Assembly (NCBI GenBank): GCA_029891345.1
Contig: CM056999.1
Coordinates: 25,207,418-25,271,417, forward strand
Direction: 5' to 3'
Source: Dryococelus australis
Taxonomy: Eukaryota > Arthropoda > Insecta > Phasmatodea > Phasmatidae
DNA: 64,000 bases
Below, piece after piece: positions 1 through 11,930 of this stretch (position 1 is the first letter of the stretch; each line of letters starts with the position of its first letter). Made by a program: the position numbers and the translations under genes. The notes below the pieces were generated by a model, which saw only the letters and a list, made by a program, of their open reading frames with translations, was not told the origin of the DNA and searched no databases.

Positions 1-750
1 AGGTTGAAGAAGCCAATGCAATGGTAACTCGACATCAACTGGTATTCTGGGAGTTCGTCCAACTCTAAATACAGACTGGTGTCTTCCTTCAGCTTCCTTC
101 ATGCATGTTCGGATGGCCGGCTCCTTCCTGTGTGTATGGCGTCATCTCTTGTTGTGCTCTCTTGGCAAGGGATGGAAGCAGGTTTGAGGCAGGGGTGCAT
201 GACTGACATTTATATTTTATTGCTACTGGTAACAGTGGGTAGTATTCATCTGTCGAGTGTAGCAGTCTATGTTTGTCCTGAGATAAGAGTGTCGTGGCTT
301 CCCACGGGCTGAGTTCAATTTGTAGATGCTTATAGAGTGCATTGCCAGCTACACGTTATGCATCAACACCATGGTATCGATCTTGACATGTGAGCCATTT
401 TGGAATTTTTTTAGTAGTGGAAATTAAAGCCTTTCGGCTTGCTGTTGGCCAGACAGCATTTTCATATATCACAAGGGTTGAGTTATTTATGGTTTTGTTT
501 TGAATAATATTGTGTTATATTTGATTTTAATGCATTTTTCCAACCATACTACAGTACTGGTAACCACAACAGTCTTGCCATAACGTATAATTGATATGTC
601 CATTAGACTTGATATCCGATTTCTTCTACTTAAACATTGTTTACCATTTCATGTAATGTTTATGGCAGAATTGTGTCTGGCTGTAAATTAATCACTGTGT
701 ACCTACTTTCATAACACATATTTGATATGTGACGACTATGTTGGTTCGTA
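1..750. other. AT-rich non-coding DNA, nothing recognised
   Basis: No open frame here resembles a known protein, and I see no splice-flanked exon, RNA gene or repeat boundary. The first 250 bases are somewhat richer in G and C than the rest and could be the edge of an old transposon, but nothing specific supports that. Confidence 0.4.
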
Positions 751-2450
751 ACACAGTCGGATGGGAGCAAGGTCCCAGTGGTTATCAGGCTATGATCACC
801 CTTAATAAGTGAAACTCTTAGTGTGGAGTTGTTTGAAGTACCTGGCGCTTTGCAAGGACATGACCCTTAGGAAAAGTTGGCCTTTGCAAGGGACGAAGAC
901 AGTTTGGGTGAGGTGAAGTCTCTTGATGATCGGGGTGATGGTAATGGAGGTCTTACCTTTACTCTGTCCCACTGGTGGTTGTTTGGCTGAGTATGTTCTC
1001 TTGTTCAGGGTTGTTGGTTTGGTCGGAACTGCGGTTAGTAGAGAGCTCCAGTGGTGGTTTTCCGGCATCTGCTTGTCTTGGGTTGGAGTGATGACAGCAC
1101 GCTGGTTCTCACAGCTAGCTGGAGGTGAGGTGGTGGTTCGGAGTGGAGCACCTCTGGGTAATCCCCAGTACCACCGGCACTCCCAGGTGGAAGCAGGTAA
1201 CCACGGACGTGCTTCTCCAGCGGTCTTGATCAAAGGCTTAAATAGTCATGCAGGGTAAACGAGGATGAGAGGCATCACCAATTCCCTGGCTGGTGTAGGT
1301 CAGTTACCCAATGGTTGGTCAGCCGAAAGTACAGCCATGGCCTTAGATTCACTCATTGTGTACCTCTTCTGTGGGTGAACGGCATGGGCAGTGCGTTACT
1401 ATGTTTTGCGCTTCCCCCAAAGACGGGGTGAAGACAGTTTCCTAACTAAGAGTGCCTAGAGATGATTGATTCACTGCTTCATCAGGCGTGTCACTCCTTC
1501 ATGCAGGGTTTTACGTGGTGGATGGAGTGGATTAACTGACTTGTCTGTGTTAACTGCTTTTTCATGTAGTGTTCCTACTAGGGGGTTTTACCATTCTACG
1601 CACCAGGTTCCTTGCCGTACCTCGCCCGTTGTATAGGTGGCCTATAAATATGTGTGTGTTTTTGACGCTTGAGGTGTCCTTCAGTTATGGTGTAGTCCGT
1701 GGTTCTACCCTATTATAGGAAAATATCAATATTGCTTTCTCCTGCTGTTCCCTTCAGGGGCGACACTTGCTAGTGATGTTAGAGAGGGTTAGCAGAGCTC
1801 AACCCAATTAGTTGCTTACTGCAGTTAAAGAGTTACTTATTTATTCCCGCTATAATAAACACAATGGCTTAAACTATCTCTTACGCTCAGTCTTTCGGCA
1901 ACCAACTGGCTGTATGGAAATTATATGACAAAGACAGGTGAAGGTGCCTTTTGGTATTGCTAGAGCGGATAATCTTGAATGTTTACATAAAAGAAATTTT
2001 CGTCTTAGCTTGGAGTATATATGTCCTGAAGAGGCTCTGTGTACCGCTTAGCTGTGATGAGGTTATTTGTGGTGCTGACTGACGTTGAAGGTCGAGATTG
2101 CTTGATGACTCGGTACTTGGCGATGATGTGCAGAAATTTGGGGTTCTACAGCTGATCACTCGAAGATAACTGATCTCTTATTCAGTAGAGGCTCCTCAAC
2201 AAAGAGGATCTGGTATAGAGCTGTAGCACATGGAGGTGCTGGGGCGAGCTGCCCTGAACAAACTCTCATTTCCTCATGTGTGAGGCCTTCTATTCTCCTG
2301 ACTAAGTATACTTCTGCTGTGGAGGCTTTGATCATTCTGTCTCTTCCTCCCCAGTGTGGTCTGGCTGCATGCATTTTGTGTGTTTGCAAAATTCTGGGTG
2401 TAGTTTGCTGGTTTGGTGGTCTAAATCTGACGCTCGCTCAGGGGCAACAT
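751..2450 (-). repeat. Degraded transposon-like stretch, family uncertain
   Basis: This block is richer in G and C than its flanks and carries minus-strand open frames at 802-1233 (143 codons) and 2156-2389 (77 codons), neither of which I recognise. A short stretch near 1600 resembles part of the LTR-like copy at 4.59-6.14 kb (both contain a CAGGTTCCTTG core after an ATTCT-like stretch). Composition and that partial match suggest an old LTR-element remnant in the same minus orientation as its neighbours. The edges are approximate and the assignment is inference. Confidence 0.3.
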
Positions 2451-3533
2451 TTTTACATTTCTCCTTTTTTTTATTCTCCCTTCTATGGTAGTTATTTAAT
2501 ACGTGACCACTCTGGCTAATTATTATTATGACTCATTTTAATTTTGACGTGTTTAGCTACGTATCCTTGAGCTAATTATTATTAACTGCTTTTCTCTTTC
2601 TTCCTTAATTTCTTACAAGCTCCGTAAGTCTTGCCAGGCTTATAGGCATGCTGTACCTTGTCTTGCACATCCATGATTGTGAAGAATAGGTACTGCATGG
2701 GTGCTCGTGGTTCATGCCACTCTTTAAACTAGTCTCTCTCTAGTGCCTTATGTCATCGCATGAGATGGTGCAAAGTCGAAAAATAGTTTAGCCCTTACTT
2801 GCCATGCATCAGATTAACCTCCTCGTATGTATATTTGGGGTTATTCATTGAGAAATTTCAATGTTCCTGACTGTCACATATTTGAATTTGCGATGGTAAA
2901 ACATTATTAATATGAAACCACAATTTTCCACATCTGATGAGTACATTACAAGCTCTTGTTCAGGATTAAACATCTCCATCTCAGCCTGATTTGTACTGAA
3001 TTAATATTATGACTTACCATTTATTTATATCCTAAATATTCACCATCTTGAATTTTCTTAAAATCTTATCCTATATTTATCAACCATTTACGTAAGAGTT
3101 CAGAGTTTTCCCCTACTGAAATGGATTTTATGGAAAAACTGTACATCCAGCATAACGTTTTACATGATGGTCAAGTATATGCTACCTGCATATCAACCTT
3201 ATTTCCCAATCACACACCACATAAAATATGTTTTTTTTTTTTGCCATGCGAGAGAGATGGTAAGAGAGCATAATTTATGCATCTGTTATCCCAATTTAGT
3301 TTATGGTAATGAATTGTCACCCACATAATGGTGCAGTTATATTTGCATGTTAGTATTTCCCATTTAAAAGTTGGTTTAAAAACAAATGTTTTGATGTTAT
3401 AGTACATATCAAATCTGGCTGATTTCTTGAATATGAAACAAAGCTGAGATTGGAAGCCTTGGACATTAAGAAATGTGTTTCCCACACAACACATACATAT
3501 TGTGAATTACGTTAGTATCTTTACTTATGCATT
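2451..3533. other. AT-rich non-coding DNA
   Basis: This stretch has only short open frames without family resemblance and no convincing splice-flanked exon. A short T run lies near 3231. Nothing further is supported. Confidence 0.4.
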
Positions 3534-3534
3534 T

Positions 3535-3580
<46 letters not shown>

Positions 3581-3652
3581 TCACTCACACACTCACTCAC
3601 ACACACACACATACACACACTCACACACACTCACACACACACACACACACAT
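3534..3652 (+). repeat. Compound (CT)n-(CA)n microsatellite
   Basis: About 120 bases change from CT dinucleotides (3534-3566) to CA dinucleotides with interspersed TCACTCAC units. The open frames over it encode only His/Thr or Leu/Ser runs and are products of the repeat, not genes. Confidence 0.95.
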
Positions 3653-3810
3653 ATCTGTGCACATGCACAAACTAATCCTATCTCTTTTTTCGCTTCTGAG
3701 ATAAAAGTAGTGGAATCCTGACAGTGCCAGGTGGCGCTTGTAGTCTTTATTTGGTTGCTTCTCAAATTACAGTGCGTTTTCTTGTCTGTCTTTTTCTCAC
3801 ACCAACTTTT

Positions 3811-3925
3811 TGTGTGTGTGCACATGCACATGGGCATGTGCACATGTGCAGGTGCGTGCACAAGCATGTGCGTATTCATGCATGTTCATGTGTGGGTACG
3901 CAAGCATACGTGTGTGTGCATGTGA
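3811..3925 (+). repeat. Degenerate TG/CA tract with near-palindrome
   Basis: Alternating purine-pyrimidine sequence rich in TG, CA and TGCA steps. It includes TGTGCACATGCACA followed after a short spacer by TGTGCACATGTGCA, which can pair. Such tracts can adopt left-handed or cruciform DNA, but no function is implied. The overlapping open frames, rich in Cys, His and Val, are artefacts of the repeat. Confidence 0.75.
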
Positions 3926-4590
3926 GGGAAACCCGAGCAATGTGCCACAGGCCTCTTTCATTGAAGTGTGCATTCACAGACTACTACCCCACAATAAAAA
4001 ACACAGCTGAGCTATAGCCAGCAATATGATTGCATTCGGAATAGCTTCGGCTTGTGTGAGATTCTTTTTACATATTATCCTACAAGCAACAACTTGCTAC
4101 TTTTACTGCACTCCTTATTTGTGTGTAGTCCCTTGCTGTGGCCGTCTATACGAAGTTGTAATCTGAGCTCTACCCAAACTATATAGTGTAGCTAGTGTAG
4201 CACACCAGGCGAATTACATGTTCGTTAAAAACAAGTTCAGAGGGTATAGTGAATTGAGCGCTTCCAGACTCTGCCCACTTGTAAGGGAGTGGAGTGAAGT
4301 GGCGGAGTTTCGTACAAATGTGTACGTCATCATCTACAGCAGAATAGCAAAGACATAGAATAAGGAAACACATGGCACTGAAACATATTTACAACAATCG
4401 CTCTCTCTTTCTCACAACATCTCTTCTCATTTGTGCAAGTCTCTGGGTTGCTAATTAATGATTCAATCCATTATTTACCTAAAAAAAGTGACTTGACACA
4501 CTGGCCCGTATATTTGCAAACAAAAACCATTGAATTGTTACTCCTATGTTAATGAGGGCTGCATGATATCAAAATGGTTTGGCTTAACAC
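3926..4590. other. Non-coding DNA, nothing recognised
   Basis: A minus-strand open frame at 4179-4373 has no resemblance to a family I know. No repeat edge or RNA gene is visible before the LTR-like copy that begins near 4591. Confidence 0.4.
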
Positions 4591-6135
4591 TGATGCGTGC
4601 CCTACCTCGTGAGGTAGTGGTTAGAATGCTTACTACCCTCTCAGTACTTCAAGTAGACCTACCGTGGCGTATATGGTTAACATTCTGGGCCTAACGGGTT
4701 GTGGAAGTGTTAGGTGTCGTGGGTGGCCATGAAGGGTGAGATAGGCCGAAGGACGACTTCGTTACTCTGCGGCAAAGGTTCAACCTCTGACATGGTATTT
4801 ACAGGGGCGTCGGCTATCTCGCCTCTCGCTAGTACGCAGTGTTCCTTACGCAATTGCCTACTCTGAGTTCCAATTCTCCTACTATGCGTCAGGTTCCTTG
4901 TCAATACATTGAATACCAACAGTATCTTTGGCAATGAGAGTTAATTACCTAGTATGAAAGAATTTACAACAAACTCTAGGGAATTAGGTGACTAACTAAC
5001 AATGATTGTACACTGACAAATTAGACTAATGTGAAGTTTATTTTGCAAGATAATGAAACTGGAAAGTCCGAGCTAATAGAAAAAATTACACAGGATGATA
5101 AATAATTGACTGGCTAAACAATTATAATAATGCACCATTATGTGAATAAAAAGAATTAGACAAAGGCAAGCCTGGATAAGTTAATTATTCAAAATTCCCA
5201 AAATCTTTTTCTGACAAAAATCTACGATAATTTAGATGCACTTTCACAGCGTACTCAAATCTACCAGGAGTTTATCATCAGGAGGTAAACTAAGAGGTGC
5301 CGGCTTGTTACCACAGAGTCATAGAAGTTGACTGGGGTAAAGGGAACCGGGGTCGTGGAGTAGGTTTACCTTGGCGAAGGAGTGCTGTCCTTACAGTCAA
5401 CAGGCATGGTTGAGGAGAGCCGTTTGCAAGCTGCTGGAGGCTGCAGTCTTCACAGTCTGCAGAGTGGATGGTGCACCGTGATTTAGGTCGCGGAGAGGAG
5501 AGAGAGTCCTCGCAGACTGAGAGAGCCTTATCTAAGCTGAGCAGACTAAGAGAGTCTTTGCAGACTAGGTGGGGCTCACGTCGTCTTTGGCCGGCGAGCC
5601 CGGCATGTCTGCCGGTGCTGGAAGCTGGACTTCTATTTATACAAAAATTTCTCAGATCAACAGTTCTTTGGGGTGCGGGGGTTAGCATAGCCTTCCAACA
5701 CGGGGGTGTGTTATCTGGGGTGCTGGAACGCCACTCATTTCTGATTGCCCTGCTTGGAGGCGACAGCAAATCAAAACGCCTGTTCCTGAGGCGGGCCGAT
5801 CGTGACGTCACAAGGCCATGAGGTGCTGCCATCTCTGGGAGTTGTAGGAACTTCTTCCAGGGTTAAGCGACAAGTACTAGAATATCACAAATATTTATTT
5901 ATTTCACGGGGTGGCTCTTGTATGCAGGTTTCTAGGATGGCAATGCAGATTGTAATTATGTAGATAATTTACAATTACATATTCGGCTGCCCAGGCTTCT
6001 GGAATCTCCTTGCTCAATATGTTTAATTCATTTAGCTGCTTATATAATTTTCCCCTGAGCACGGGTGGCTTGTAGATGGGGCGATGTATGCTGTAGAGTG
6101 TGCATTCGCACAGCACATCATGTTGACATACGTCA
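4591..6135 (-). repeat. Long LTR-like repeat, copy 1
   Basis: The ends are inverted: the left end begins TGATGCGTG and the right end finishes CATACGTCA, as expected for LTR termini (TG...CA). The start (TACCTCGTGAGGTAGTGGTT) and the end (CTGTAGAGTGTGCA, GCACAGCA, then CATGTTG) match copy 2 at 19150-21222 in the same order. A minus-strand TATA box at 5633-5641 lies about 160 bases from TGACGTCA at 5803-5810, as in copy 2. Open frames inside (4710-4934, 5308-5832 and 5468-5821) have no recognised product. No clear flanking duplication is seen, so a solo LTR or a fragment are both possible. Edges come from comparing copies by eye. Confidence 0.6.
5633..5810 (-). promoter_or_regulatory. LTR promoter elements: TATA box and CRE-like site
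   Basis: On the minus strand TATAAATAG (5633-5641) is preceded upstream by the palindrome TGACGTCA (5803-5810). The same pair occurs at nearly the same distance in copy 2. TGACGTCA is the known CREB/ATF consensus, but binding here is inferred from sequence only. Confidence 0.5.
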
Positions 6136-6839
6136 ATACATTGCAAGAATTATTACAGATTTGGCACTACTTAAAATAAATTACGGTGTGTGATGTTTAA
6201 TGTCTCGAGAATTTACGTTACATCACACCAACCTGTGGCATTTATGTTTCTCCTTATCTGTATTCACAACACAGTATAGGCATCGCACTGTTTCTACACA
6301 CATAACATCTTTTGTTACATGGAGAGCTGCTGCATGGCATGTGACATGGCTTCATTATGCATGTAGCTATATGTATATGACATTATGGCTATTTACAAGC
6401 TGCTCTTGAAGTGAGTTGCGCAATCAAGAACTGTATGTGTAGCAAAGCTACTGACAGATACATCAAGCCCTTCTTCGTCTTTATATGAAAGTTAAGAAAT
6501 GAGTTAGGATTACGGAATTGGATAATGTTGACTGGTACTAACATGTACAGCGAATTGATGCAGCATTCCCGGCATCTAGCTTAAGGCTCAGATACTCACT
6601 GTGATGATGAGACAACTTTCGTACTGTGTCGTCCCTGCTTCCTATGTGGTGTTTGGAGCAATTTTGGCCAGTGAAAGCAGTTGAGTGGCCACCATGGAAT
6701 CTCCTTGTAATAACCTTGTAGCACCTGTGCTCGACAGATCCGGGGTGGCTAAACTCGCTGCTGTGTTCCACCTGTCGTGCATCTGCTTTCTGGCTGAGCT
6801 GCTATCTCGGCTGTTGTAGAGGGTGTGAGAGTGAGGCTA
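6136..6839. other. Non-coding DNA between repeats
   Basis: Short open frames only (for example 6538-6771 on the minus strand), none recognised. The right part grows richer in G and C toward gypsy element A and may be its 3' end. Confidence 0.35.
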
Positions 6840-6860
6840 CTCACCCATTCGGCAAGCATA

Positions 6861-6947
6861 CGGTCCGGAATCGGGTAATCCAGGAGAGACTTCGACCTTG
6901 CCTTTGGTCAGGGTCTGGAATCGGGTCATCCAGGAGAGACTCCGACC
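6861..6947 (-). repeat. Two-unit direct repeat, 50-bp period
   Basis: The 37-base segments at 6861-6897 and 6911-6947 are nearly identical and share the core GGAATCGGGT with CCAGGAGAGAC. They lie in the 3' part of element A, inside a minus-strand open frame (6837-7142) of unknown product, so the frame contains a duplicated peptide segment. Confidence 0.7.
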
Positions 6948-7237
6948 CGTCATCCTTACTGTGTGGTATTGCCAGTTGTGGCGAGCAGGGGGCTGGTAGC
7001 TCTGAAACCCCTGGATGTTGTCGGACAGGCATGTGCGACATCTGTAGTCAATCTCCCTTCGCAGAAAGGTGCGGGGCCCCAGGGTAGGCTGACTCACTGT
7101 GGTAACCACAGGTTCTCCTCCATGTTCTTGGAGATGGTGCACTGAGGCTGCTTCTATACTTGCTGCTTCCTATGAATCGCCTGGGCTGCAATGGCATTGA
7201 GTGTCTGACAGGGAGTCGTCACATCCATGGCAGCTGC

Positions 7238-7681
7238 TCAGGAAACTTTCCTCTGCATTAGCAGGCAATTTGAAACTGGAAAGCATGTCAAAGTGCATTG
7301 GTTTACACACAGCGCTACAATCAACACTAGGAAAATCCCCAGAGGTGTAAGCGTCAGGGATATACTGTTTTCTTTTGTGGCATTATGTCTGTAAGGCTGG
7401 CTCGGTACTGGGGGTGGTGGCTGCTCAAAGACAGCGGCCTCTGCGTTGAGCATGGATTGTGCAGCTAGCACCTGCGCACAATGAGGGATGCATGCAGCGG
7501 AAGGTTCGAGTCGTCCTGAGGTCTGACAGGCGACCTCTGAAACTCTGGAATTTCTAATGGTGGTTCCTGCTGGGAAGGGCGGGTGCTCAGCATCTGTGGC
7601 TACTACGGCATCCGGTGTGGCAGTTTCTTGGCTGAGGTGGCTTGTAGGAGCTGAAGGTGCTGGCATAGCTCGTCGAGACAA
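7238..7681 (-). CDS. 3' open frame of element A, with one hydrophobic segment
   Basis: This open frame of 147 codons lies downstream of the integrase tail, where some LTR elements carry an extra gene. The first 90 residues are rich in Ala, Pro, Ser and Thr, with a run of prolines near residues 88-91. Residues about 109-126 (LTPLGIFLVLIVALCV core) are hydrophobic enough for one membrane segment, followed by a short cysteine-containing tail. I recognise no conserved envelope feature, so I do not call it env. The frame could equally be chance in a decayed non-coding 3' region. The methionine start at 7681 is the only one tested and is not supported by any signal. Confidence 0.35.
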   Translation of the reverse strand: MSRRAMPAPSAPTSHLSQETATPDAVVATDAEHPPFPAGTTIRNSRVSEVACQTSGRLEPSAACIPHCAQVLAAQSMLNAEAAVFEQPPPPVPSQPYRHNATKENSISLTLTPLGIFLVLIVALCVNQCTLTCFPVSNCLLMQRKVS

Positions 7682-8031
7682 AGGCTATGGTGGCGCTGTC
7701 TATCAGATGGAGCTTGTGGTCGAAGTTCCTTTAGTGCCGGCAGTTAGTCTGGGGCTTAGAGGAGGCCTTGGTCACAATCTAACAGTCTTCTTTAAGTCAC
7801 TTCGATGGTGCTCGGTGTCCATCTTCCAGGGTACTTGGTGAAATTCCGGCAGAATGTTGAGTGGGTGGATGCTATCGTCTGTTCTGACTGTTTACTTCAC
7901 TGTATTGAGGAGCCTGTCTGAATCTGTGCTGAGTAATGGCTGGCTGTCACTGTTTTCCTCCATCTGCCTCAGTAGGTTGTGACATCCGTGCTTTCTGGCA
8001 GGAGGGGGGTTTTGCTGCTTCCGTTACATCG

Positions 8032-9110
8032 TCAGGTATATCTGAGCGCAGCAAAGCATTTTGACACAGCTGGCTCCGAGGTGAAGTTGGGGTAAGGTCG
8101 CATCTGTCCCCTTTTGGCCTTTCGGATTTTACCTCGGTAGTCTTCTGTCCAGTAAAAATTTTCCTGTTGTCCTATCACCTTGTAGGGGCCTTCCCATTTT
8201 CCAGTCAGCCCGGTGCAGAATTGGGCATTTCCACGACTCAGGAGGTAGTTGTGAAACGAGATGGTTTCTCCCATTTCAAAAGCATGGATTCCAGGGCGAG
8301 GTTGAAGGTACTTCCATGTGATGTACGCCTCTTGCTGTTCTCAGGCTCTTTCAATGTGCTTCAGGGTGGCTTGGCGCATCGCTTCCGGGTGTGGGCGTTC
8401 CTTGAACTCATGCTCCCACTGCCGTTCTCCCCGGCGTTGAAGAGTTGGTCCTAATAACAGCTAACTATGACTGGAGTCAGTGGTCTCATTGGTACATCGG
8501 CACAGCGTACAAAGGATCTTGGGCAGATGGCTGTGCCAATGGCATCTTCCTACTGGAGATGCAGACATTTCTTAAGTTCTTTATTACGTCATTCAGTCGG
8601 GTTGGCTTTGGGATGGTAGGGCGGCAGCATCCAAGTTTCGGCTGCCCATCCTTGACAAGCATTCGGCCATTATTGGCTCAAGAATAGAGTGACATTCTCC
8701 GTTTATATGCTCTGTGGATACCCCCAATGTGGGAAGATCTCCTGGTTGAACTTATCGATAATGTGACATGCCTCCTAGCTAGGTAGAGGGAACGCCTCTG
8801 TCCAACGAGAGAACAGATCTGTGTTGACCAAGGGGATATCTGTTTCCTTCGGTACTGCAGGGATATGGTCCTATTAAATCCACTGCTACCTTTATCAATG
8901 GTGTGTGTGGTTTGCAAGGTTTTGCCGTGGGGGGCCTGGTAGGGTAGGCTTTATGTAGACAGCACTTGGGACACTTGCTGACATGTTAGCGCACATCCCG
9001 GTTCATGCCGTCCTAGATGTATCGTACGCTGATGTCGGCGAGGGTTTTCCAGGTTCCAGGATTTCTTGTGTCTCGATGTTCATGGAAGTGTCTGCAGACT
9101 TCCTGTCTCT
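8032..9110 (-). pseudogene. Integrase of gypsy element A, broken
   Basis: The integrase joins element cDNA to host DNA. Across several minus-strand frames I can read an H/H...CPKC zinc-binding domain (about 8950-9110), a catalytic core with VDLIGPYP near its first aspartate, the region of the last catalytic residue with YHPKANPTE (8589-8627), and a C-terminal GPF/Y-type segment in the open frame 8032-8274 (KWEGPYKVIG...YWTEDYRGKI). Several stop codons and frame changes interrupt it. The second catalytic position reads TEN rather than the usual Asp-containing motif. Very similar tails occur in elements B and C. The gene is not functional as it stands. Confidence 0.8.
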
Positions 9111-9299
9111 GATCACGGCTCATCTGTAATTGGAGTCATAACTGCTCTTCTGGTCATAGTCCGAAAGGTTCGAGTGGTAGAATGCTGTCCATTTCCTCAT
9201 CGGGTTTGGCCTCCTCGTGTTGGTCGGCCAGGCAGGGTAGTGCATCTGGAAAGTAGTTTTCCTTCCCAGGGCAGTACTGAACTTCAAAGTTGAATTCTG

Positions 9300-10620
9300 A
9301 GAGGAGAAGATCTCAGCAGCACAATTTAGCTTCGTTGCGGCGTGCATCCCGTAACCACTTGAACGCTCTGCTGTCTGTCTGTAGGTGGAAATGGGTTCCT
9401 TTCCAGGTGGTAATGAAATTTCCAGATTACCCAGATCACAGCCACACATTCCTGTTTGTTGACATATTATTTCTGCTCCATCGCATTCATTTGGGTGCTA
9501 GCATATGCTATCATGAGGGGTCTGCCATCCAGGTCTTCCTGATATAAGAAAGTGCCAAGTCAGTTCTGACATGCGTCCGTCTGCAGAGAAAGGGATCCCT
9601 CTCCTTGCAGTTGATGCTGTTGTTGAATGTTTCGGAAGCTGGTGTATAGTAGGGGTCCACTTCCATTTCACGTCCTTCTCCAGCAAGGAGTGAAGAGGGG
9701 GCAATCAGGTCCGCAGTATTCAGCACAGTGTCTCTAAGCCACTTGCACAGCCCCAAGAGTGCCGTAGCTATCTCTTGGTGCTAGGTTCTTCGGCTTCCTG
9801 TATGGCCCCTATGGACCAGTTCTGTGGGTAATTCCCTTCAGGGGAGATGATATGGCCCAAATATTCAATGGAAGTTTTCCCAAAATGTCTTTTGGAAAGT
9901 TTAGCCATAGAGCTCTAATCATTCCAACAGTTGTTGCAGGTGGTCTAAGTGCTGGTCCCAGAATTTGGAATACATGATAATATTGTCCAGGTAGGCGAAA
10001 CAGAACTAGCCGATATAACCTGTCAGGACTTCCGAATATATTAGTCGCTGAATGGAGGTGGGTGCTGGAGCGTGTCTCCTTCTGGCGACGTAAAAGTGGT
10101 GTAAGGGCAGCTGTCAGGGTATACAGCTATCTGCCAGTACCCCGATTGCATGTTTTAGCATGCTGCATATCTTGGCCCTATCTGTATCCGCAATGTATGC
10201 ACCAAGTTGAGGTTTGTGTTGTGATTGTGCCTCGGTGAGGTCGCGCCGGATTTCTTTGGTGCAGATCGTAAAAGTCATCTGTTGTTCCGGCTGATGTTCC
10301 CAGTGCAGCTTGATGCATCAGTCGTCGCCCAAGTATACCTTCCATTGCTTATGGTCCATGATGTACTGCTGTTTTCAGAGCCAAGTGTGGCCTAGTATGC
10401 GATCCTCTTCGATGTCCGGGGACACAATGAATTCTGCTCAGGTATTAAGACTGGAGTTCGAACAAGAGGTCAATGATGCCATCGACGGTGAGGGTACATT
10501 CTGGTTTCGCCATCCATACATTCTTGGTCTGTGGGCGCAGATTGGCTCTCTGACTGTCACTAAGTATGTCCTGATGGTTGAAGTTTACAGATACGGCAGA
10601 GTCGAGGTGCGCTAAGGCGT
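9300..10620 (-). pseudogene. Protease remnant, reverse transcriptase and RNase H of element A
   Basis: A protease end is suggested by ILGHTWL (near 10379-10405). It is followed quickly by GYWQIAVYPD (about 10115-10142) from the reverse-transcriptase palm, so the fingers region is missing: an internal deletion lies near 10150. A second small deletion removes the segment between TSPEGDTLQ and the following helix. The polymerase motif reads YLDN (9982-9993), with the second catalytic aspartate replaced by asparagine. RNase H follows, with YQEDLDGRPLMIAYAST and a later LQTDSRAFKWLRDA segment toward 9340. Stops and frameshifts are frequent. The element cannot copy itself. Confidence 0.8.
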
Positions 10621-10676
10621 TCCTTCATTGATTCTGACCTCAATGTAGGAAACTTCAGGCATTTCCGTTTCCATAT

Positions 10677-11930
10677 CTAAGAGTTTGATGGTTTGCCTTT
10701 CTTTGCAGACGGGATCACCCCCTTGAATCCGACAGTGAAGGTGTTTCTCTTTCGCCAAACGTTTGTTAGCTTCCGTTTGGTTGCAGTGGGTCGCAGTCCA
10801 TCATTTGTGCCTCCTTCTTCCATACTCTCCGGCCGCGGGCTGGGCTTCTGTGAGCAGTCCCTGTTTCTATGGTACTCTGGGCAGTACCAACATTTAGGTA
10901 GCCATGGAGCTGGCGGTTTAGGTGGCATTTGCTTATTCCGCCATTCCTCAGTCTTCCCATCTTCCATCACTTTTGCTGGTTTAGGTTGGTTGAGCAGATC
11001 TTGTCCGTGAAAGTTTCTCTTGGCTCCCCAGGCGTTCTCTATAAGCTCGTCCATTGTTAAGGGTTTCTGCACCATTATGATATTGCAGAATCTTAGCAAC
11101 AATACGCGGATTTCTTGCCTGATGAAACCTCTTCAACTCCATCGGTGAAAATGCGGAGGTACATCTGCATTTTCCTCCATGCAAAAATCCCAACCTCCTC
11201 CCCTGGCTTCTGAGTAGGGCTGTAAAATTTGGTTGTCAAGCGAGCTAAGACTTCACAACGGAACTTGAGACTGTCCATGTATCTGGTTTCGTCAGCCCAG
11301 CCAAGGCAGGAATAAAGATGCCACTGCTGGAAGTGCGCCCATTGAATTTGGTTCACCCCCGTGCCAGAGCAGTTGTGCTTTAAACAGCGGTTGTGTTCGG
11401 TTGCTGCAGTGTTGGCCTCATAGAATTCTTTCTCGCTGGGTTCGGTGCAACAGTGTTGTCATATCTTTGGACGCTACAGAGTCTTTTAAGGACTCCCCAA
11501 AATCTGTAGTGCTCCTGAGTGGGGGTCTGGCTGACTCGTTCGTACTGCCACCTGAAACTTGGGTAGTTACGTCCCACATTGGGCGCCAGAAAAATTTTCA
11601 CTGTCTCCACTTCACACGTGATGTCCTGTTGAGTTAACGACTTACATGCAGAGAGACTGGTTTTTGTTCGGATGCGACATCAGATGCACCCTTAGGTAGG
11701 GGTTCTTGCATTACTTAGTCCTGGAGAGGTGCCGGGGCATGCCCGTTATACAGGACAGGCCTGGTAGACTTTTGGTAAGGTACAAAGTATAGTTCTGACA
11801 GCTTGATCTGGCGGCGAGGATATATTGCCTTCAAGGGTATACCTGGGCGACGGACATGATTGTTGGACTGGCCGGCAGTGGGTGCATTGACATCAGGTAT
11901 GGTGTCAAAGGTTGGCTTGTGGGCAGCCAT
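10677..11930 (-). pseudogene. gag of gypsy element A, frameshifted
   Basis: Four minus-strand open frames in series (11715-11930, 11380-11610, 11093-11356 and 10677-11102) look like pieces of one gag coding region. The likely start is the methionine at 11930 (MAAHKPTFDT). The middle pieces resemble a capsid domain (WADETRYMDSLKFRCEVLAR). The last carries a zinc knuckle, CWYCPEYHRNRDC, with CX2CX3HX4C spacing (one residue shorter than the common CX2CX4HX4C). Gag packages element RNA in the cytoplasm. The order and strand agree with the pol pieces to the left. Frame breaks make it a pseudogene. Confidence 0.65.

Noticed and set aside
3475-4017. Five overlapping open frames over the dinucleotide repeats
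   Set aside because: They encode only low-complexity runs dictated by CT, CA and TG units.
4591-4700. A tRNA-like head (TAGTGGTTA) at the start of the LTR-like copies
   Set aside because: No B box at the right distance; the block is better explained as the end of the LTR-like repeat.
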